This document shows, in pieces, positions 34,334 through 46,660 of a stretch of 64,000 nucleotides of DNA. The stretch comes from Streptomyces sp. NBC_00094 (GTDB taxonomy: Bacteria; Actinomycetota; Actinomycetes; Streptomycetales; Streptomycetaceae), in the NCBI RefSeq assembly GCF_026343125.1, contig NZ_JAPEMB010000001.1, positions 4,779,501 to 4,843,500 on the forward strand. The letters are read 5' to 3'. Under the pieces are notes generated by a model. The model ran no database searches. It saw only the letters and a list, made by a program, of their open reading frames with translations, and was not told the origin of the DNA. Position numbers and translations under genes: made by a program. Position 1 is the first letter of the stretch. Every line of letters begins with the position of its first letter.

Positions 34334-34443
34334 TTCGGCTCGCGCATTGATCCGCGCCGCCTAGTGCGCGGGTCGCAGCGGGCCGTTACGCCCGCCTCTA
34401 CATACATCCGGCACCTGCCGAATTAGTGGAAGGATCGCCCATC

Positions 34444-34824
34444 ATGGCGAAGCTCTCTCAGGACGACCTCCTCGCCCAGTTCGAGGAGATGACCCTCATC
34501 GAGCTCTCCGAGTTCGTGAAGGCGTTCGAGGACAAGTTCGACGTCACCGCCGCCGCGGCCGTCGCCGTTGCCGGCCCGGGCGCCCCGGTTGCCGCTGAGG
34601 CCGCCGAGGAGCAGGACGAGTTCGACGTCATCCTCGAGGGTGCCGGCGACAAGAAGATCCAGGTCATCAAGGTCGTGCGTGAGCTCACCTCCCTGGGCCT
34701 CAAGGAGGCCAAGGACCTCGTCGACGGCACCCCGAAGCCGGTCCTCGAGAAGGTCGCGAAGGAGGCCGCCGAGAAGGCTGCCGAGTCCCTCAAGGCCGCC
34801 GGCGCCTCCGTCACGGTCAAGTAA
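34444..34824 (+). CDS. rplL: 50S ribosomal protein L7/L12
   Basis: A 126-residue protein starting MAKLSQDDLLAQFEEMTLIE, with the Ala-rich hinge (about 38-58) and the factor-binding domain KIQVIKVVRELTSLGLKEAK. It recruits and stimulates translational GTPases. Confidence 0.98.
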   Translation: MAKLSQDDLLAQFEEMTLIELSEFVKAFEDKFDVTAAAAVAVAGPGAPVAAEAAEEQDEFDVILEGAGDKKIQVIKVVRELTSLGLKEAKDLVDGTPKPVLEKVAKEAAEKAAESLKAAGASVTVK

Positions 34825-34877
34825 GACCGTTTCGAGTCGCTGAAGCTGACTCCTGCCCCCGTGTAACGCGAGGGCAT

Positions 34878-34913
34878 CGAAAGGCGATCACCCATCTGGG
34901 TGGTCGCCTTTCG
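34878..34913 (+). terminator. Hairpin after rplL
   Basis: A 16-bp stem (34878-34893 with 34898-34913), one T-G pair, loop ATCT, followed by GCGTTCC. Its sequence is clearly related to the hairpin after rpoC. Termination here may be partial, since rpoBC are usually partly fed from rplJL. Confidence 0.75.
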
Positions 34914-35373
34914 GCGTTCCCGAGAGCGGGCGTGGCGAGGGTCCCGAGGGCCGTCGGAGGCGGAGTATGGTGATCTTCGCCGTGCGCCCCGCAGACCGGG
35001 GGGCCTTGACGAACCGCACGCAGCGCGCAATTCTCAGGACGCGTCGTCACAACGATCCGTATCCGAGGCATGGATCGACGACTGAACGGGCAGTATCGAG
35101 GTGCGCCGCATGGCGCGAGGTACCGCGGAGTTGAGAGCAACGAGGGTCGCGAAGAACTCGCCCTGGACATCAGTGAGCCAAGTGGCTACACTGACCCTTT
35201 GCGCTGCCTGTTAGCTGCCCCCTGCCCGTCACCAGGGGCATACCTTCGCATCCGCTTCGTGGACCGACCCCGTCTGACCTGGCCTTTTGGTCATTTCAGG
35301 AAATGTCTGCCGTGAAGCTTTGCTGGGGACCGGTACGCGCGTAGTGAGTCCGAGCCCTCGGAAGGACCCCCTC
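34914..35373 (+). promoter_or_regulatory. rplL-rpoB intergenic region with rpoB leader
   Basis: About 460 bases without a gene. A -10-like TACACT lies at 35188-35193 just before ACCCTTTGCGCTGCC, a stretch that from memory is conserved upstream of rpoB in related actinobacteria. A small hairpin (CCCCTG with CAGGGG, about 35218-35238) follows. GGAAGGA at 35360-35366 is the rpoB ribosome site. The promoter call is tentative. Confidence 0.45.
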
Positions 35374-38300
35374 TTGGCCGCCTCGCGCAACGCCTCGACC
35401 AATACGAACAACGGCGCAAGCACCGCCCCGCTGCGCATCTCCTTTGCAAAGATCAAGGAGCCCCTCGAGGTTCCGAACCTCCTCGCGCTGCAGACCGAGA
35501 GCTTTGACTGGCTGCTCGGTAACGCCGCCTGGAAGGCTCGCGTCGAGGCTGCCCTTGAGTCGGGACGCGACGTCCCCACGAAGTCCGGCCTGGAAGAGAT
35601 CTTCGAGGAGATCTCGCCGATCGAGGACTTCTCCGGGTCGATGTCGCTGACCTTCCGCGACCACCGCTTCGAGCCGCCGAAGAACTCGATCGACGAGTGC
35701 AAGGACCGTGACTTCACGTACGGCGCCCCGCTCTTCGTCACCGCCGAGTTCACCAACAACGAGACCGGTGAGATCAAGTCTCAGACGGTCTTCATGGGCG
35801 ACTTCCCGCTCATGACCAACAAGGGCACCTTCGTCATCAACGGCACCGAGCGTGTCGTGGTGTCGCAGCTGGTCCGATCGCCGGGCGTCTACTTCGACTC
35901 CTCGATCGACAAGACGTCCGACAAGGACATCTTCTCCGCCAAGATCATCCCGTCCCGGGGTGCCTGGCTGGAGATGGAGATCGACAAGCGCGACCTCGTC
36001 GGTGTCCGCATCGACCGCAAGCGCAAGCAGTCGGTCACCGTGCTGCTGAAGGCTCTGGGCTGGACCACCGAGCAGATCCTGCAGGAGTTCGGCGAGTACG
36101 AGTCCATGCGCGCCACCCTGGAGAAGGACCACACCCAGGGCCAGGACGACGCGCTGCTCGACATCTACCGCAAGCTGCGTCCGGGCGAGCCGCCGACCCG
36201 TGAGGCCGCTCAGACGCTGCTCGAGAACCTCTACTTCAACCCGAAGCGCTACGACCTCGCGAAGGTCGGCCGCTACAAGGTGAACAAGAAGCTCGGCGCC
36301 GACGAGCCGCTGAACGCCGGCGTGCTCACCACCGATGACGTCATCGCCACGATCAAGTACCTGGTCAAGCTCCACGCGGGCGAGACCGAGACGATCGGCG
36401 AGAACGGCAACGAGATCGTCGTCGAGACCGACGACATCGACCACTTCGGCAACCGTCGTCTGCGTAACGTCGGCGAGCTCATCCAGAACCAGGTCCGCAC
36501 GGGTCTGGCTCGTATGGAGCGCGTCGTGCGTGAGCGCATGACCACCCAGGACGTCGAGGCGATCACGCCGCAGACCCTGATCAACATCCGGCCGGTCGTC
36601 GCCTCCATCAAGGAGTTCTTCGGCACCAGCCAGCTGTCCCAGTTCATGGACCAGAACAACCCGCTGTCGGGTCTGACGCACAAGCGTCGTCTCTCGGCGC
36701 TGGGCCCTGGTGGTCTGTCCCGTGAGCGGGCCGGCTTCGAGGTCCGAGACGTGCACCCGTCCCACTACGGACGCATGTGCCCGATCGAGACCCCCGAAGG
36801 CCCGAACATCGGTCTGATCGGTTCGCTCGCCTCGTACGGCCGCGTCAACGCGTTCGGCTTCATCGAGACGCCGTACCGCAAGGTCGTCGACGGTCAGGTC
36901 ACCGACGACGTCGACTACGTCACCGCCGACGAGGAGGACCGCTTCGTCATCGCGCAGGCCAACGCCGCGCTCAATGACGACATGCAGCTCACCGAGAACC
37001 GCGTCCTGGTGCGTAAGCGTGGCGGCGAGGTCGACTACGTCCTGCCGTCCGAGGTCGACTACATGGACGTCTCGCCGCGCCAGATGGTGTCGGTCGCGAC
37101 GGCCATGATCCCGTTCCTCGAGCACGACGACGCCAACCGTGCCCTCATGGGCGCGAACATGATGCGTCAGGCGGTGCCGCTGATTAAGTCGGAGGCCCCG
37201 CTCGTCGGCACCGGCATGGAGTACCGCTGCGCCACCGACGCCGGCGACGTGCTCAAGGCCGAGAAGGACGGTGTCGTCCAGGAGCTGTCGGCCGACTACG
37301 TCACGGTCGCCAACGACGACGGCACGTACATCACGTACCGCCTGCACAAGTTCTCGCGCTCGAACCAGGGCACCTCGGTCAACCAGAAGGTCGTCGTCGA
37401 CGAGGGCGACCGCGTGATCGAGGGCCAGGTCCTCGCCGACGGTCCCGCCACCGAAGACGGCGAGATGGCGCTCGGCAAGAACCTGCTCGTGGCGTTCATG
37501 CCGTGGGAGGGCCACAACTACGAGGACGCGATCATCCTGTCGCAGCGCCTCGTGCAGGACGACGTCCTCTCCTCGATCCACATCGAGGAGCACGAGGTCG
37601 ACGCCCGTGACACCAAGCTCGGCCCGGAGGAGATCACCCGGGACATCCCGAACGTCTCCGAGGAGGTCCTCGCCGACCTCGACGAGCGCGGCATCATCCG
37701 TATCGGTGCCGAGGTCGTCGCCGGCGACATCCTCGTCGGCAAGGTCACGCCCAAGGGTGAGACCGAGCTGACGCCGGAGGAGCGCCTGCTCCGCGCGATC
37801 TTCGGTGAGAAGGCCCGTGAGGTCCGTGACACCTCGCTGAAGGTGCCGCACGGCGAGATCGGCAAGATCATCGGCGTCCGCGTCTTTGACCGTGAGGAGG
37901 GCGACGAGCTTCCCCCGGGCGTGAACCAGCTGGTCCGCGTCTACGTCGCCCAGAAGCGCAAGATCACCGATGGTGACAAGCTCGCCGGCCGTCACGGCAA
38001 CAAGGGCGTCATCTCGAAGATCCTGCCGATCGAGGACATGCCGTTCCTGGAGGACGGCACCCCGGTCGACATCATCCTCAACCCGCTGGGTGTCCCGTCC
38101 CGAATGAACCCGGGACAGGTCCTGGAGATCCACCTCGGCTGGCTCGCCAGCCGCGGCTGGGACGTCTCCGGCCTCGCGGACGAGTGGGCGCAGCGCCTCC
38201 AGGTGATCGGTGCCGACAAGGTCGCCCCCGGCACCAACGTCGCCACCCCGGTCTTCGACGGTGCGCGTGAGGACGAGCTCGCGGGCCTGCTGAACCACAC

Positions 38301-38856
38301 CATCCCGAACCGCGACGGCGAGCGCATGGTGCTCCCGACCGGTAAGGCGCGTCTCTTCGACGGCCGCTCCGGCGAGCCGTTCCCGGAGCCGGTCTCCGTC
38401 GGGTACATGTACATCCTCAAGCTCCACCACCTGGTCGACGACAAGCTGCACGCTCGGTCGACCGGTCCCTACTCGATGATCACCCAGCAGCCGCTGGGTG
38501 GTAAGGCCCAGTTCGGTGGCCAGCGCTTCGGTGAGATGGAGGTGTGGGCGCTGGAGGCATACGGCGCCGCGTACGCCCTCCAGGAGCTGCTGACGATCAA
38601 GTCCGACGACGTGACCGGCCGCGTGAAGGTCTACGAGGCCATCGTCAAGGGCGAGAACATCCCTGAGCCCGGCATCCCCGAGTCCTTCAAGGTGCTCATC
38701 AAGGAGATGCAGTCCCTGTGCCTCAACGTGGAGGTGCTCTCCTCGGACGGCATGTCCATCGAGATGCGCGACACCGACGAGGACGTCTTCCGCGCAGCGG
38801 AGGAGCTCGGTATCGACCTGTCCCGGCGCGAGCCGAGCAGCGTCGAAGAGGTCTGA
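35374..38856 (+). CDS. rpoB: DNA-directed RNA polymerase subunit beta
   Basis: A 1160-residue protein. I chose the TTG at 35374 (LAASRNASTNTNNG) because GGAAGGA stands eight bases before it and because Streptomyces RpoB starts MAASRN; an upstream GTG would add 29 unconserved residues. The rifampicin region reads SQLSQFMDQNNPLSGLTHKR then RLSALGPGG, with the D, H and S positions linked to resistance in their sensitive form. Catalytic-core signatures such as GHNYEDAIILSQRLVQDD and GRHGNKGVIS are present. It pairs with rpoC downstream. Confidence 0.98.
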   Translation: MAASRNASTNTNNGASTAPLRISFAKIKEPLEVPNLLALQTESFDWLLGNAAWKARVEAALESGRDVPTKSGLEEIFEEISPIEDFSGSMSLTFRDHRFEPPKNSIDECKDRDFTYGAPLFVTAEFTNNETGEIKSQTVFMGDFPLMTNKGTFVINGTERVVVSQLVRSPGVYFDSSIDKTSDKDIFSAKIIPSRGAWLEMEIDKRDLVGVRIDRKRKQSVTVLLKALGWTTEQILQEFGEYESMRATLEKDHTQGQDDALLDIYRKLRPGEPPTREAAQTLLENLYFNPKRYDLAKVGRYKVNKKLGADEPLNAGVLTTDDVIATIKYLVKLHAGETETIGENGNEIVVETDDIDHFGNRRLRNVGELIQNQVRTGLARMERVVRERMTTQDVEAITPQTLINIRPVVASIKEFFGTSQLSQFMDQNNPLSGLTHKRRLSALGPGGLSRERAGFEVRDVHPSHYGRMCPIETPEGPNIGLIGSLASYGRVNAFGFIETPYRKVVDGQVTDDVDYVTADEEDRFVIAQANAALNDDMQLTENRVLVRKRGGEVDYVLPSEVDYMDVSPRQMVSVATAMIPFLEHDDANRALMGANMMRQAVPLIKSEAPLVGTGMEYRCATDAGDVLKAEKDGVVQELSADYVTVANDDGTYITYRLHKFSRSNQGTSVNQKVVVDEGDRVIEGQVLADGPATEDGEMALGKNLLVAFMPWEGHNYEDAIILSQRLVQDDVLSSIHIEEHEVDARDTKLGPEEITRDIPNVSEEVLADLDERGIIRIGAEVVAGDILVGKVTPKGETELTPEERLLRAIFGEKAREVRDTSLKVPHGEIGKIIGVRVFDREEGDELPPGVNQLVRVYVAQKRKITDGDKLAGRHGNKGVISKILPIEDMPFLEDGTPVDIILNPLGVPSRMNPGQVLEIHLGWLASRGWDVSGLADEWAQRLQVIGADKVAPGTNVATPVFDGAREDELAGLLNHTIPNRDGERMVLPTGKARLFDGRSGEPFPEPVSVGYMYILKLHHLVDDKLHARSTGPYSMITQQPLGGKAQFGGQRFGEMEVWALEAYGAAYALQELLTIKSDDVTGRVKVYEAIVKGENIPEPGIPESFKVLIKEMQSLCLNVEVLSSDGMSIEMRDTDEDVFRAAEELGIDLSRREPSSVEEV

Positions 38857-38868
38857 CGGGAGTCCGGT

Positions 38869-38902
38869 CCGGGGATTCGGTGAAGCATCACTGAATCCCC
38901 GG
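38869..38902 (+). promoter_or_regulatory. Large hairpin in the rpoB-rpoC spacer
   Basis: A 15-bp stem (38869-38883 with 38888-38902, one G-T pair) capped by AGCA, 12 bases after the rpoB stop. There is no T-tract, so a processing site (RNase III type) or stabilising element is more likely than a terminator. Confidence 0.65.
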
Positions 38903-38964
38903 CCGGCCCCAGGACCCCCGTTCCAGACCCCAAGACTTACAACCCTGAGAGGGATTGACGCATA

Positions 38965-42879
<3,915 letters not shown>

Positions 42880-42889
42880 GTAGTGCGAA

Positions 42890-42931
42890 CCGAAGGGCGG
42901 TCACCCCGATTGCGGGGTGGCCGCCCTTCGG
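42890..42931. terminator. Bidirectional terminator at the rpoC / tail-island boundary
   Basis: An 18-bp stem (42890-42907 with 42914-42931, one T-G pair), loop GATTGC, followed by CGTTTCAGC on the plus strand. The last minus-strand island gene stops at 42936, only a few bases away, so the same hairpin probably ends transcription from both sides. It is the left edge of the island. Confidence 0.88.
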
Positions 42932-42935
42932 CGTT

Positions 42936-43199
42936 TCAGCGTTGGGCCAGCTCCCAGACCGCGACGAGCACGCCGGCGCTCGCGGTGAGCGCGGCGATGC
43001 TGGTCAGCGGCCAGCGGGCGCGCTCAAGGGAGTCGAGCCGGGCCTCGTGGTCGGCCAGCTGCTTGTCGGTCTGGTCGCTGCGCTGTACGAGCAGCGCGAG
43101 CGAGCCGTCGACGCGGGCGAAGCCGGCCTCCAGGGTGCCCCGGAGGCGTTCCAGTTCGAGGGCGACGGCGACGGGGTCGTTCGGATCAGACTCGGTCAT
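42936..43199 (-). CDS. Small membrane protein with coiled coil, holin-accessory (XhlA-like)
   Basis: An 87-residue protein from the ATG at 43199; a GTG at 43208 is an alternative. A charged coiled-coil region (about 15-62, QTDKQLADHEARLDSLERA) leads to one C-terminal membrane helix (PLTSIAALTASAGVLVAVWEL). This layout matches the XhlA group found beside holins in phage lysis cassettes. It overlaps the holin-like gene by 14 bases and is the last gene of the tail operon. Confidence 0.7.
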   Translation of the reverse strand: MTESDPNDPVAVALELERLRGTLEAGFARVDGSLALLVQRSDQTDKQLADHEARLDSLERARWPLTSIAALTASAGVLVAVWELAQR

Positions 43200-43419
43200 C
43201 GGCACCACCCGGGGTGGATCGGAGCCAGGACGGCAGCAGCTTCTGCGCCGCGTCGAGGGCCATCACCCGGGTCAGTCCGCCGGCGACGGCCAGCGCCCCG
43301 GCGACCCAGGGGAGGGTCGCGGGGACACCGGAGGCGTCGACGATCGCGGGGAGCACGACGGCGATGCCGACGGCGGACTGGAGGACGGTGCGGGCCGTGC
43401 GCTTGGCGGCATCGGACAT
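43186..43419 (-). CDS. Putative holin
   Basis: A 77-residue protein from the ATG at 43419 with GAGGAG seven bases before. Two hydrophobic segments (about 13-32 and 36-54: VLQSAVGIAVVLPAIVDASG and LPWVAGALAVAGGLTRV) and a charged C-terminal tail (PSWLRSTPGGADDRV) are typical of actinophage holins. It lies directly downstream of the amidase, completing a lysis cassette that would let assembled tails leave the cell. Confidence 0.78.
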   Translation of the reverse strand: MSDAAKRTARTVLQSAVGIAVVLPAIVDASGVPATLPWVAGALAVAGGLTRVMALDAAQKLLPSWLRSTPGGADDRV

Positions 43420-43442
43420 CGGGGGTCTCCTCTCGTGCGGGG

Positions 43443-44369
43443 CTACTTCGTGTACGGGACCTTCAGCGCGCTCCAGGAGGCGGCGCCCGGGGTGCCGTCG
43501 GCGTCGGAGCCGCGGAATCCGAGCTTCTGCTGCCACTTGGCGTAGCTGCGCCGGTCGGCCTCGCTCCAGCGGGGGCCGGGGCCGACGACGTACGCGGAGC
43601 AGCCCTCGGCGACGAGACGGCGGCCCATCGCGGTGATGACCGGGGAGCTCGTCTCCCTGCGGAAGAACGAGGTGCCCGGGAAGGGCTGCAGGCGGGGCGG
43701 TGCGGGCTTCCCGCCGGCGGGCTTTCCGCCCGCGGGGGTGCTCGGGGCGGGGGCCTTGCCGAGGCGGGCCTGGACGCGGTCGCGCATCGCCGGCATGCCG
43801 AAGCCCTTGGGGTCGCTCTTCCAGTCGGACCATTCCAGGTGACCGATGACGGACCTGGCGCCCCAGTCGTGGGCCCGGCACAGGGCGGCGGAGACCCGCT
43901 CGATCGCGTCGCGCTGGGCGGCCGGCCAGGGGTCGGTGCCGTTGCCGAGGTTGACGCACTCGAAGCCGTAGAAGCGGGAGTTCCCGTCGACGGCGCCGGG
44001 GCTGCCCTGGTGGACGCGGGGGGCCGGGGGCCGGTCCCCGTACGTCTCGCTGATCACGGCCTGGAGGACGGACGGGTCGCCGCCGCCGGCGTGGTTGGCG
44101 CGGCCGTTGGCGACGAGGTGGACGGTGCCGTCCTTGGCGATGACGCCGTGGCAGAGCGGTCCGGGCAGGCCCTCGTACCCGTTGAAGCAGAGCTCGACGG
44201 AGGAGGCGGTCCCGGTGGAGACGGTGTGGTGGATCATCACGCCGGTGACCGGGCCCCAGGCGCCGGTGTGGTTCCGGTTGTGGGTGCGCCAGCCGGGGTG
44301 CTCGACGACGGTGACGCCTTCGGCGCGGAGTGCGGCGAGGAGCCGGTCCGCGGGGAGGGGAGTGGCCAT
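43443..44369 (-). CDS. N-acetylmuramoyl-L-alanine amidase (endolysin) with peptidoglycan-binding domain
   Basis: A 308-residue protein from the ATG at 44369 behind GGAGGA. The Amidase_2 domain (about 15-200) shows MIHHTVS with zinc ligand H47, RFYGFECVN, and GHLEWSDWKSDPKGF with H177 and D186 as remaining ligands. After a Gly-Pro-Lys linker (APSTPAGGKPAGGKPAPP) a second domain (about 228-308) with SYAKWQQKLGFRGSDADGTPG is a peptidoglycan-binding module common in Streptomyces phage lysins. There is no signal peptide, so export must depend on the neighbouring holin. It cleaves the bond between muramic acid and L-alanine. Confidence 0.92.
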   Translation of the reverse strand: MATPLPADRLLAALRAEGVTVVEHPGWRTHNRNHTGAWGPVTGVMIHHTVSTGTASSVELCFNGYEGLPGPLCHGVIAKDGTVHLVANGRANHAGGGDPSVLQAVISETYGDRPPAPRVHQGSPGAVDGNSRFYGFECVNLGNGTDPWPAAQRDAIERVSAALCRAHDWGARSVIGHLEWSDWKSDPKGFGMPAMRDRVQARLGKAPAPSTPAGGKPAGGKPAPPRLQPFPGTSFFRRETSSPVITAMGRRLVAEGCSAYVVGPGPRWSEADRRSYAKWQQKLGFRGSDADGTPGAASWSALKVPYTK

Positions 44370-44394
44370 CTGGTGTCCTCCGGACATGAAGAAG

Positions 44395-44412
44395 GCCCGC
44401 GCTCGGGCGGGC
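44395..44412 (-). terminator. Intercistronic hairpin upstream of the amidase
   Basis: GCCCGC pairs with GCGGGC around six bases; on the minus strand it is followed by CTTCTTC. It lies between the 151-residue tail-associated gene and the amidase and may attenuate lysis-gene expression. Confidence 0.5.
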
Positions 44413-44438
44413 GTACGGGTGGGGTGCGGGCGGGGCGG

Positions 44439-44894
44439 CTACGCGGCGGATTCCGGGGTCTGCTCCGGGATCTCCGGTGCGGGAGCGGGGTCCGGCTCGG
44501 GCTCCGGTTGCGGCGCGGGGGCCGGGGCCGGGGCCGGCGGCGCCCAGGTCGCGCAGAGCGCGGCGTACGCGTCGCGTCGGCCCGCGAAGTCGGCGAGCGC
44601 GGCGGCCACGGCCCGCTCGACGGCGGACGGGTCGGGGACGACGGGGCTGCCGCCCTGCCCGTTGACGACGATCAGCCCGGAGCCGCGCAGGGCCGCGTCG
44701 GCGGTGCCGGCCTCGGTGACCTGGGCGGAGACGTAGACCGACGGGTACTCGCCGGTCATCGGGTCCTGTTCCAGGGGGCCGCCGAAGCTGTTGTCGTAGA
44801 CGCGTACGTCGAGGGTGTGGCCGTTCTCGGTGACGGCGGCGCGGCCCGCGTAGTCGATGGCGACGCCCCAGGGCTGGGTGGGGTCGATGTTCAT
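44439..44894 (-). CDS. Tail-operon protein of unknown function with Pro-rich tail
   Basis: A 151-residue protein from the ATG at 44894, AAGGAG upstream. The first 110 residues are compact (MNIDPTQPWGVAIDYAGRAA; GLIVVNGQGGSPVVPDP). The last 40 are a Pro-Ala-Glu repeat (APAPAPQPEPEPDPAPAPEI). Such short proteins often sit between fibre genes and the lysis cassette in actinophages. No fold recognised. Confidence 0.75.
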   Translation of the reverse strand: MNIDPTQPWGVAIDYAGRAAVTENGHTLDVRVYDNSFGGPLEQDPMTGEYPSVYVSAQVTEAGTADAALRGSGLIVVNGQGGSPVVPDPSAVERAVAAALADFAGRRDAYAALCATWAPPAPAPAPAPQPEPEPDPAPAPEIPEQTPESAA

Positions 44895-44925
44895 GGTGTG
44901 CTCCTTGCCGGCCTCGGAGGGCGGA

Positions 44926-45552
44926 TCAGGTCTGGGTGCCGTACATCAGGACGGGCTGGGCGTAGACCGTGCCGCCCGAGGCCATGGCCTGGATCTCGAC
45001 GGTCATGATCTTGCCGAACTTGGTCTGGATGTCGCCGGGCAGCAGGCCGGTGTGGTCGTAGGTCTGGCCGGCGGTGACGGTGGGGCCGAACGGCTGGCCG
45101 TCGACGAGGACCTTGACCTGGCCGGTCGCGCCGCTGGAGACCTTCGTGTAGACGGTCAGCCGCATCTTGGGCTGCCAGATGGGGTTGAAGGACTGGGCGA
45201 TCATGGTGAACGCGGCGCTGGTGGTCGACGGCCACCGGGCCTGGTTCTGGTCCACCGGGGGCAGGAGCTGCAACCACGGCCGGGCGAGGCCGCCGGTCAT
45301 GATGTCGTCCGCGAAGATCTCGTGACTGTAGCCGTCGAAGATCCGGATGACGGGCCTGACGGTGGTGGGGGAGCTGGCGCCCATCTGGAGGACGGGGGCC
45401 GTCGAGCCGTCGGCGTTGGTGCGCCGCACCGTGAGCTGGCCGTCGGCGACCTCGTTCATGGGCGGGCGGGTGTTGACCGCGGTGGAGAGGGCGGTGATCC
45501 GGCGTTCCATCTGGTTGAGCCGGTCGATGATGTCCTCGGGCAGCTGGGGCAT
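44926..45552 (-). CDS. Minor tail / fibre-associated protein
   Basis: A 208-residue protein from the ATG at 45552, overlapping the stop of the upstream tail gene as ATGA. An N-terminal coiled coil (PEDIIDRLNQMERRITALST) is followed by a beta-rich body (VLQMGASSPTTVRPVIRIFD; KMRLTVYTKVSSGATGQVKV), a common plan for trimeric tip or fibre components. Direct coupling to the minor tail protein supports a structural role at the tail tip. Confidence 0.75.
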   Translation of the reverse strand: MPQLPEDIIDRLNQMERRITALSTAVNTRPPMNEVADGQLTVRRTNADGSTAPVLQMGASSPTTVRPVIRIFDGYSHEIFADDIMTGGLARPWLQLLPPVDQNQARWPSTTSAAFTMIAQSFNPIWQPKMRLTVYTKVSSGATGQVKVLVDGQPFGPTVTAGQTYDHTGLLPGDIQTKFGKIMTVEIQAMASGGTVYAQPVLMYGTQT

Positions 45553-46649
45553 CAGGCCTCCTCAAGGTAGAGCTCGGCGGTGTCGGGACGGCCGCGCTCG
45601 GGGGGTGTGACCTTGACGCCGATGATGCGGTAGCGGGCGTCGAGGCCGTTGGAGTACCACTCGTCCGTGATGCGGATGCGGGCGGTGCGGCCCAGGAGCG
45701 CGGGCGGGACGATCCCGCCGAGGTGGATGCTGATCGCCGGGATCACGACGGCGCCGCCGGCCTGGGCGAGTTCGGTGGCGGCGACCTGGTCCAGGGTGAG
45801 CTGGTCGGTGATCTCGTTGTGGTCCGAGGAGAGGTCGATCAGCGGCCAGCCGTCGGCGATGAGGTCGGTGGCGATCTGCTGGGTGGAGACGAGCGGCCGG
45901 GACTCGGCGGCGGCGTTGCTGTTGGTGGAGGCGCCCCGGGCGACGGCCGTGGTGCCGCCGCGGGTGGCGTCCCAGGGGAAGGAGTACGACAGGATCGTGC
46001 CCGGCCGGTCGAAGACCAGGTCGGTGGCGCCGGTACGGATCTGGGGCGCGCCGAGCCGGAGCTGCCGGATGCGCTTCCCGCTGACCGGGTCCCGGTACAC
46101 CATGATCTGGTGCTCGAAGCCGTCCTGCAGGGCGGCGAGCTGGTCCAGCGCCTCCAGGTAGACGGTCTCGTCGCCGTTCCGCCAGGCGGCGGTCCGCTTG
46201 GTCGTGGAGGTCTCCTCGCCGAACTCGACGGTGAAGGCGTCCTCCTTCGTGAGCTCCGTCCACAGTCCGCGGGCGATGGCCAGCTGGTCGGTCGGCTGGT
46301 TGTACTCGATCTTGGAGCGGATGCGCCTGCGGCTCGCGTACGAGTCGAAGGTGGCGGCCTGGAGGGAGAGGGTCAGCACCCCGCGGCCGCTCGACTGCAG
46401 GGTGGTGGTCCAGACGATGCCGCCCCACCACAGGTCGCCGTCGCGCTCCAGGTAGACCGTGGTGCGGCCCTCGCGGACCTTCTTGACCCGGTCGGCGATC
46501 GCCTTGTCCGGGATGGGGATGGTGCCGGAGAGCGAGCCGGCCTTGCCGATGAAGTCGTCGAACTGGACGTCCCGCAGGGGCAGGATGTCGATGGTCTGAT
46601 CGCTGGTCAGGTCACAGAAGATCGCCCGGTAGGGCGTGTCGAGTGCCAT
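45552..46649 (-). CDS. Siphovirus-type minor tail protein (tail-tip hub, Tal-like)
   Basis: A 365-residue protein behind TAAGGAGGA. Features such as FDDFIGKAGSLSGTIPIPD, ERDGDLWWGGIVWTTTLQSS and a C-terminal TARIRITDEWYSNGLDARYR match the ReqiPepy6-type minor tail proteins of actinophages, which form the hub at the tail tip beside the distal tail protein. It follows the three receptor-binding genes rather than preceding them, a less usual order. Assignment as the hub is by motif memory and position. Confidence 0.8.
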   Translation of the reverse strand: MALDTPYRAIFCDLTSDQTIDILPLRDVQFDDFIGKAGSLSGTIPIPDKAIADRVKKVREGRTTVYLERDGDLWWGGIVWTTTLQSSGRGVLTLSLQAATFDSYASRRRIRSKIEYNQPTDQLAIARGLWTELTKEDAFTVEFGEETSTTKRTAAWRNGDETVYLEALDQLAALQDGFEHQIMVYRDPVSGKRIRQLRLGAPQIRTGATDLVFDRPGTILSYSFPWDATRGGTTAVARGASTNSNAAAESRPLVSTQQIATDLIADGWPLIDLSSDHNEITDQLTLDQVAATELAQAGGAVVIPAISIHLGGIVPPALLGRTARIRITDEWYSNGLDARYRIIGVKVTPPERGRPDTAELYLEEA

Positions 46650-46660
46650 CGCGTTCCTCC

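Noticed and set aside
35287..35373. Longer N-terminus for RpoB from the GTG at 35287
   Set aside because: The 29 added residues are unlike RpoB, and the TTG at 35374 has a well-placed ribosome site and matches the known Streptomyces start MAASRN.
36630..36720. Rifampicin-resistance substitution in rpoB
   Set aside because: The region reads SQLSQFMDQNNPLSGLTHKR and RLSALGPGG, with the commonly mutated Asp, His and Ser positions in the sensitive form.
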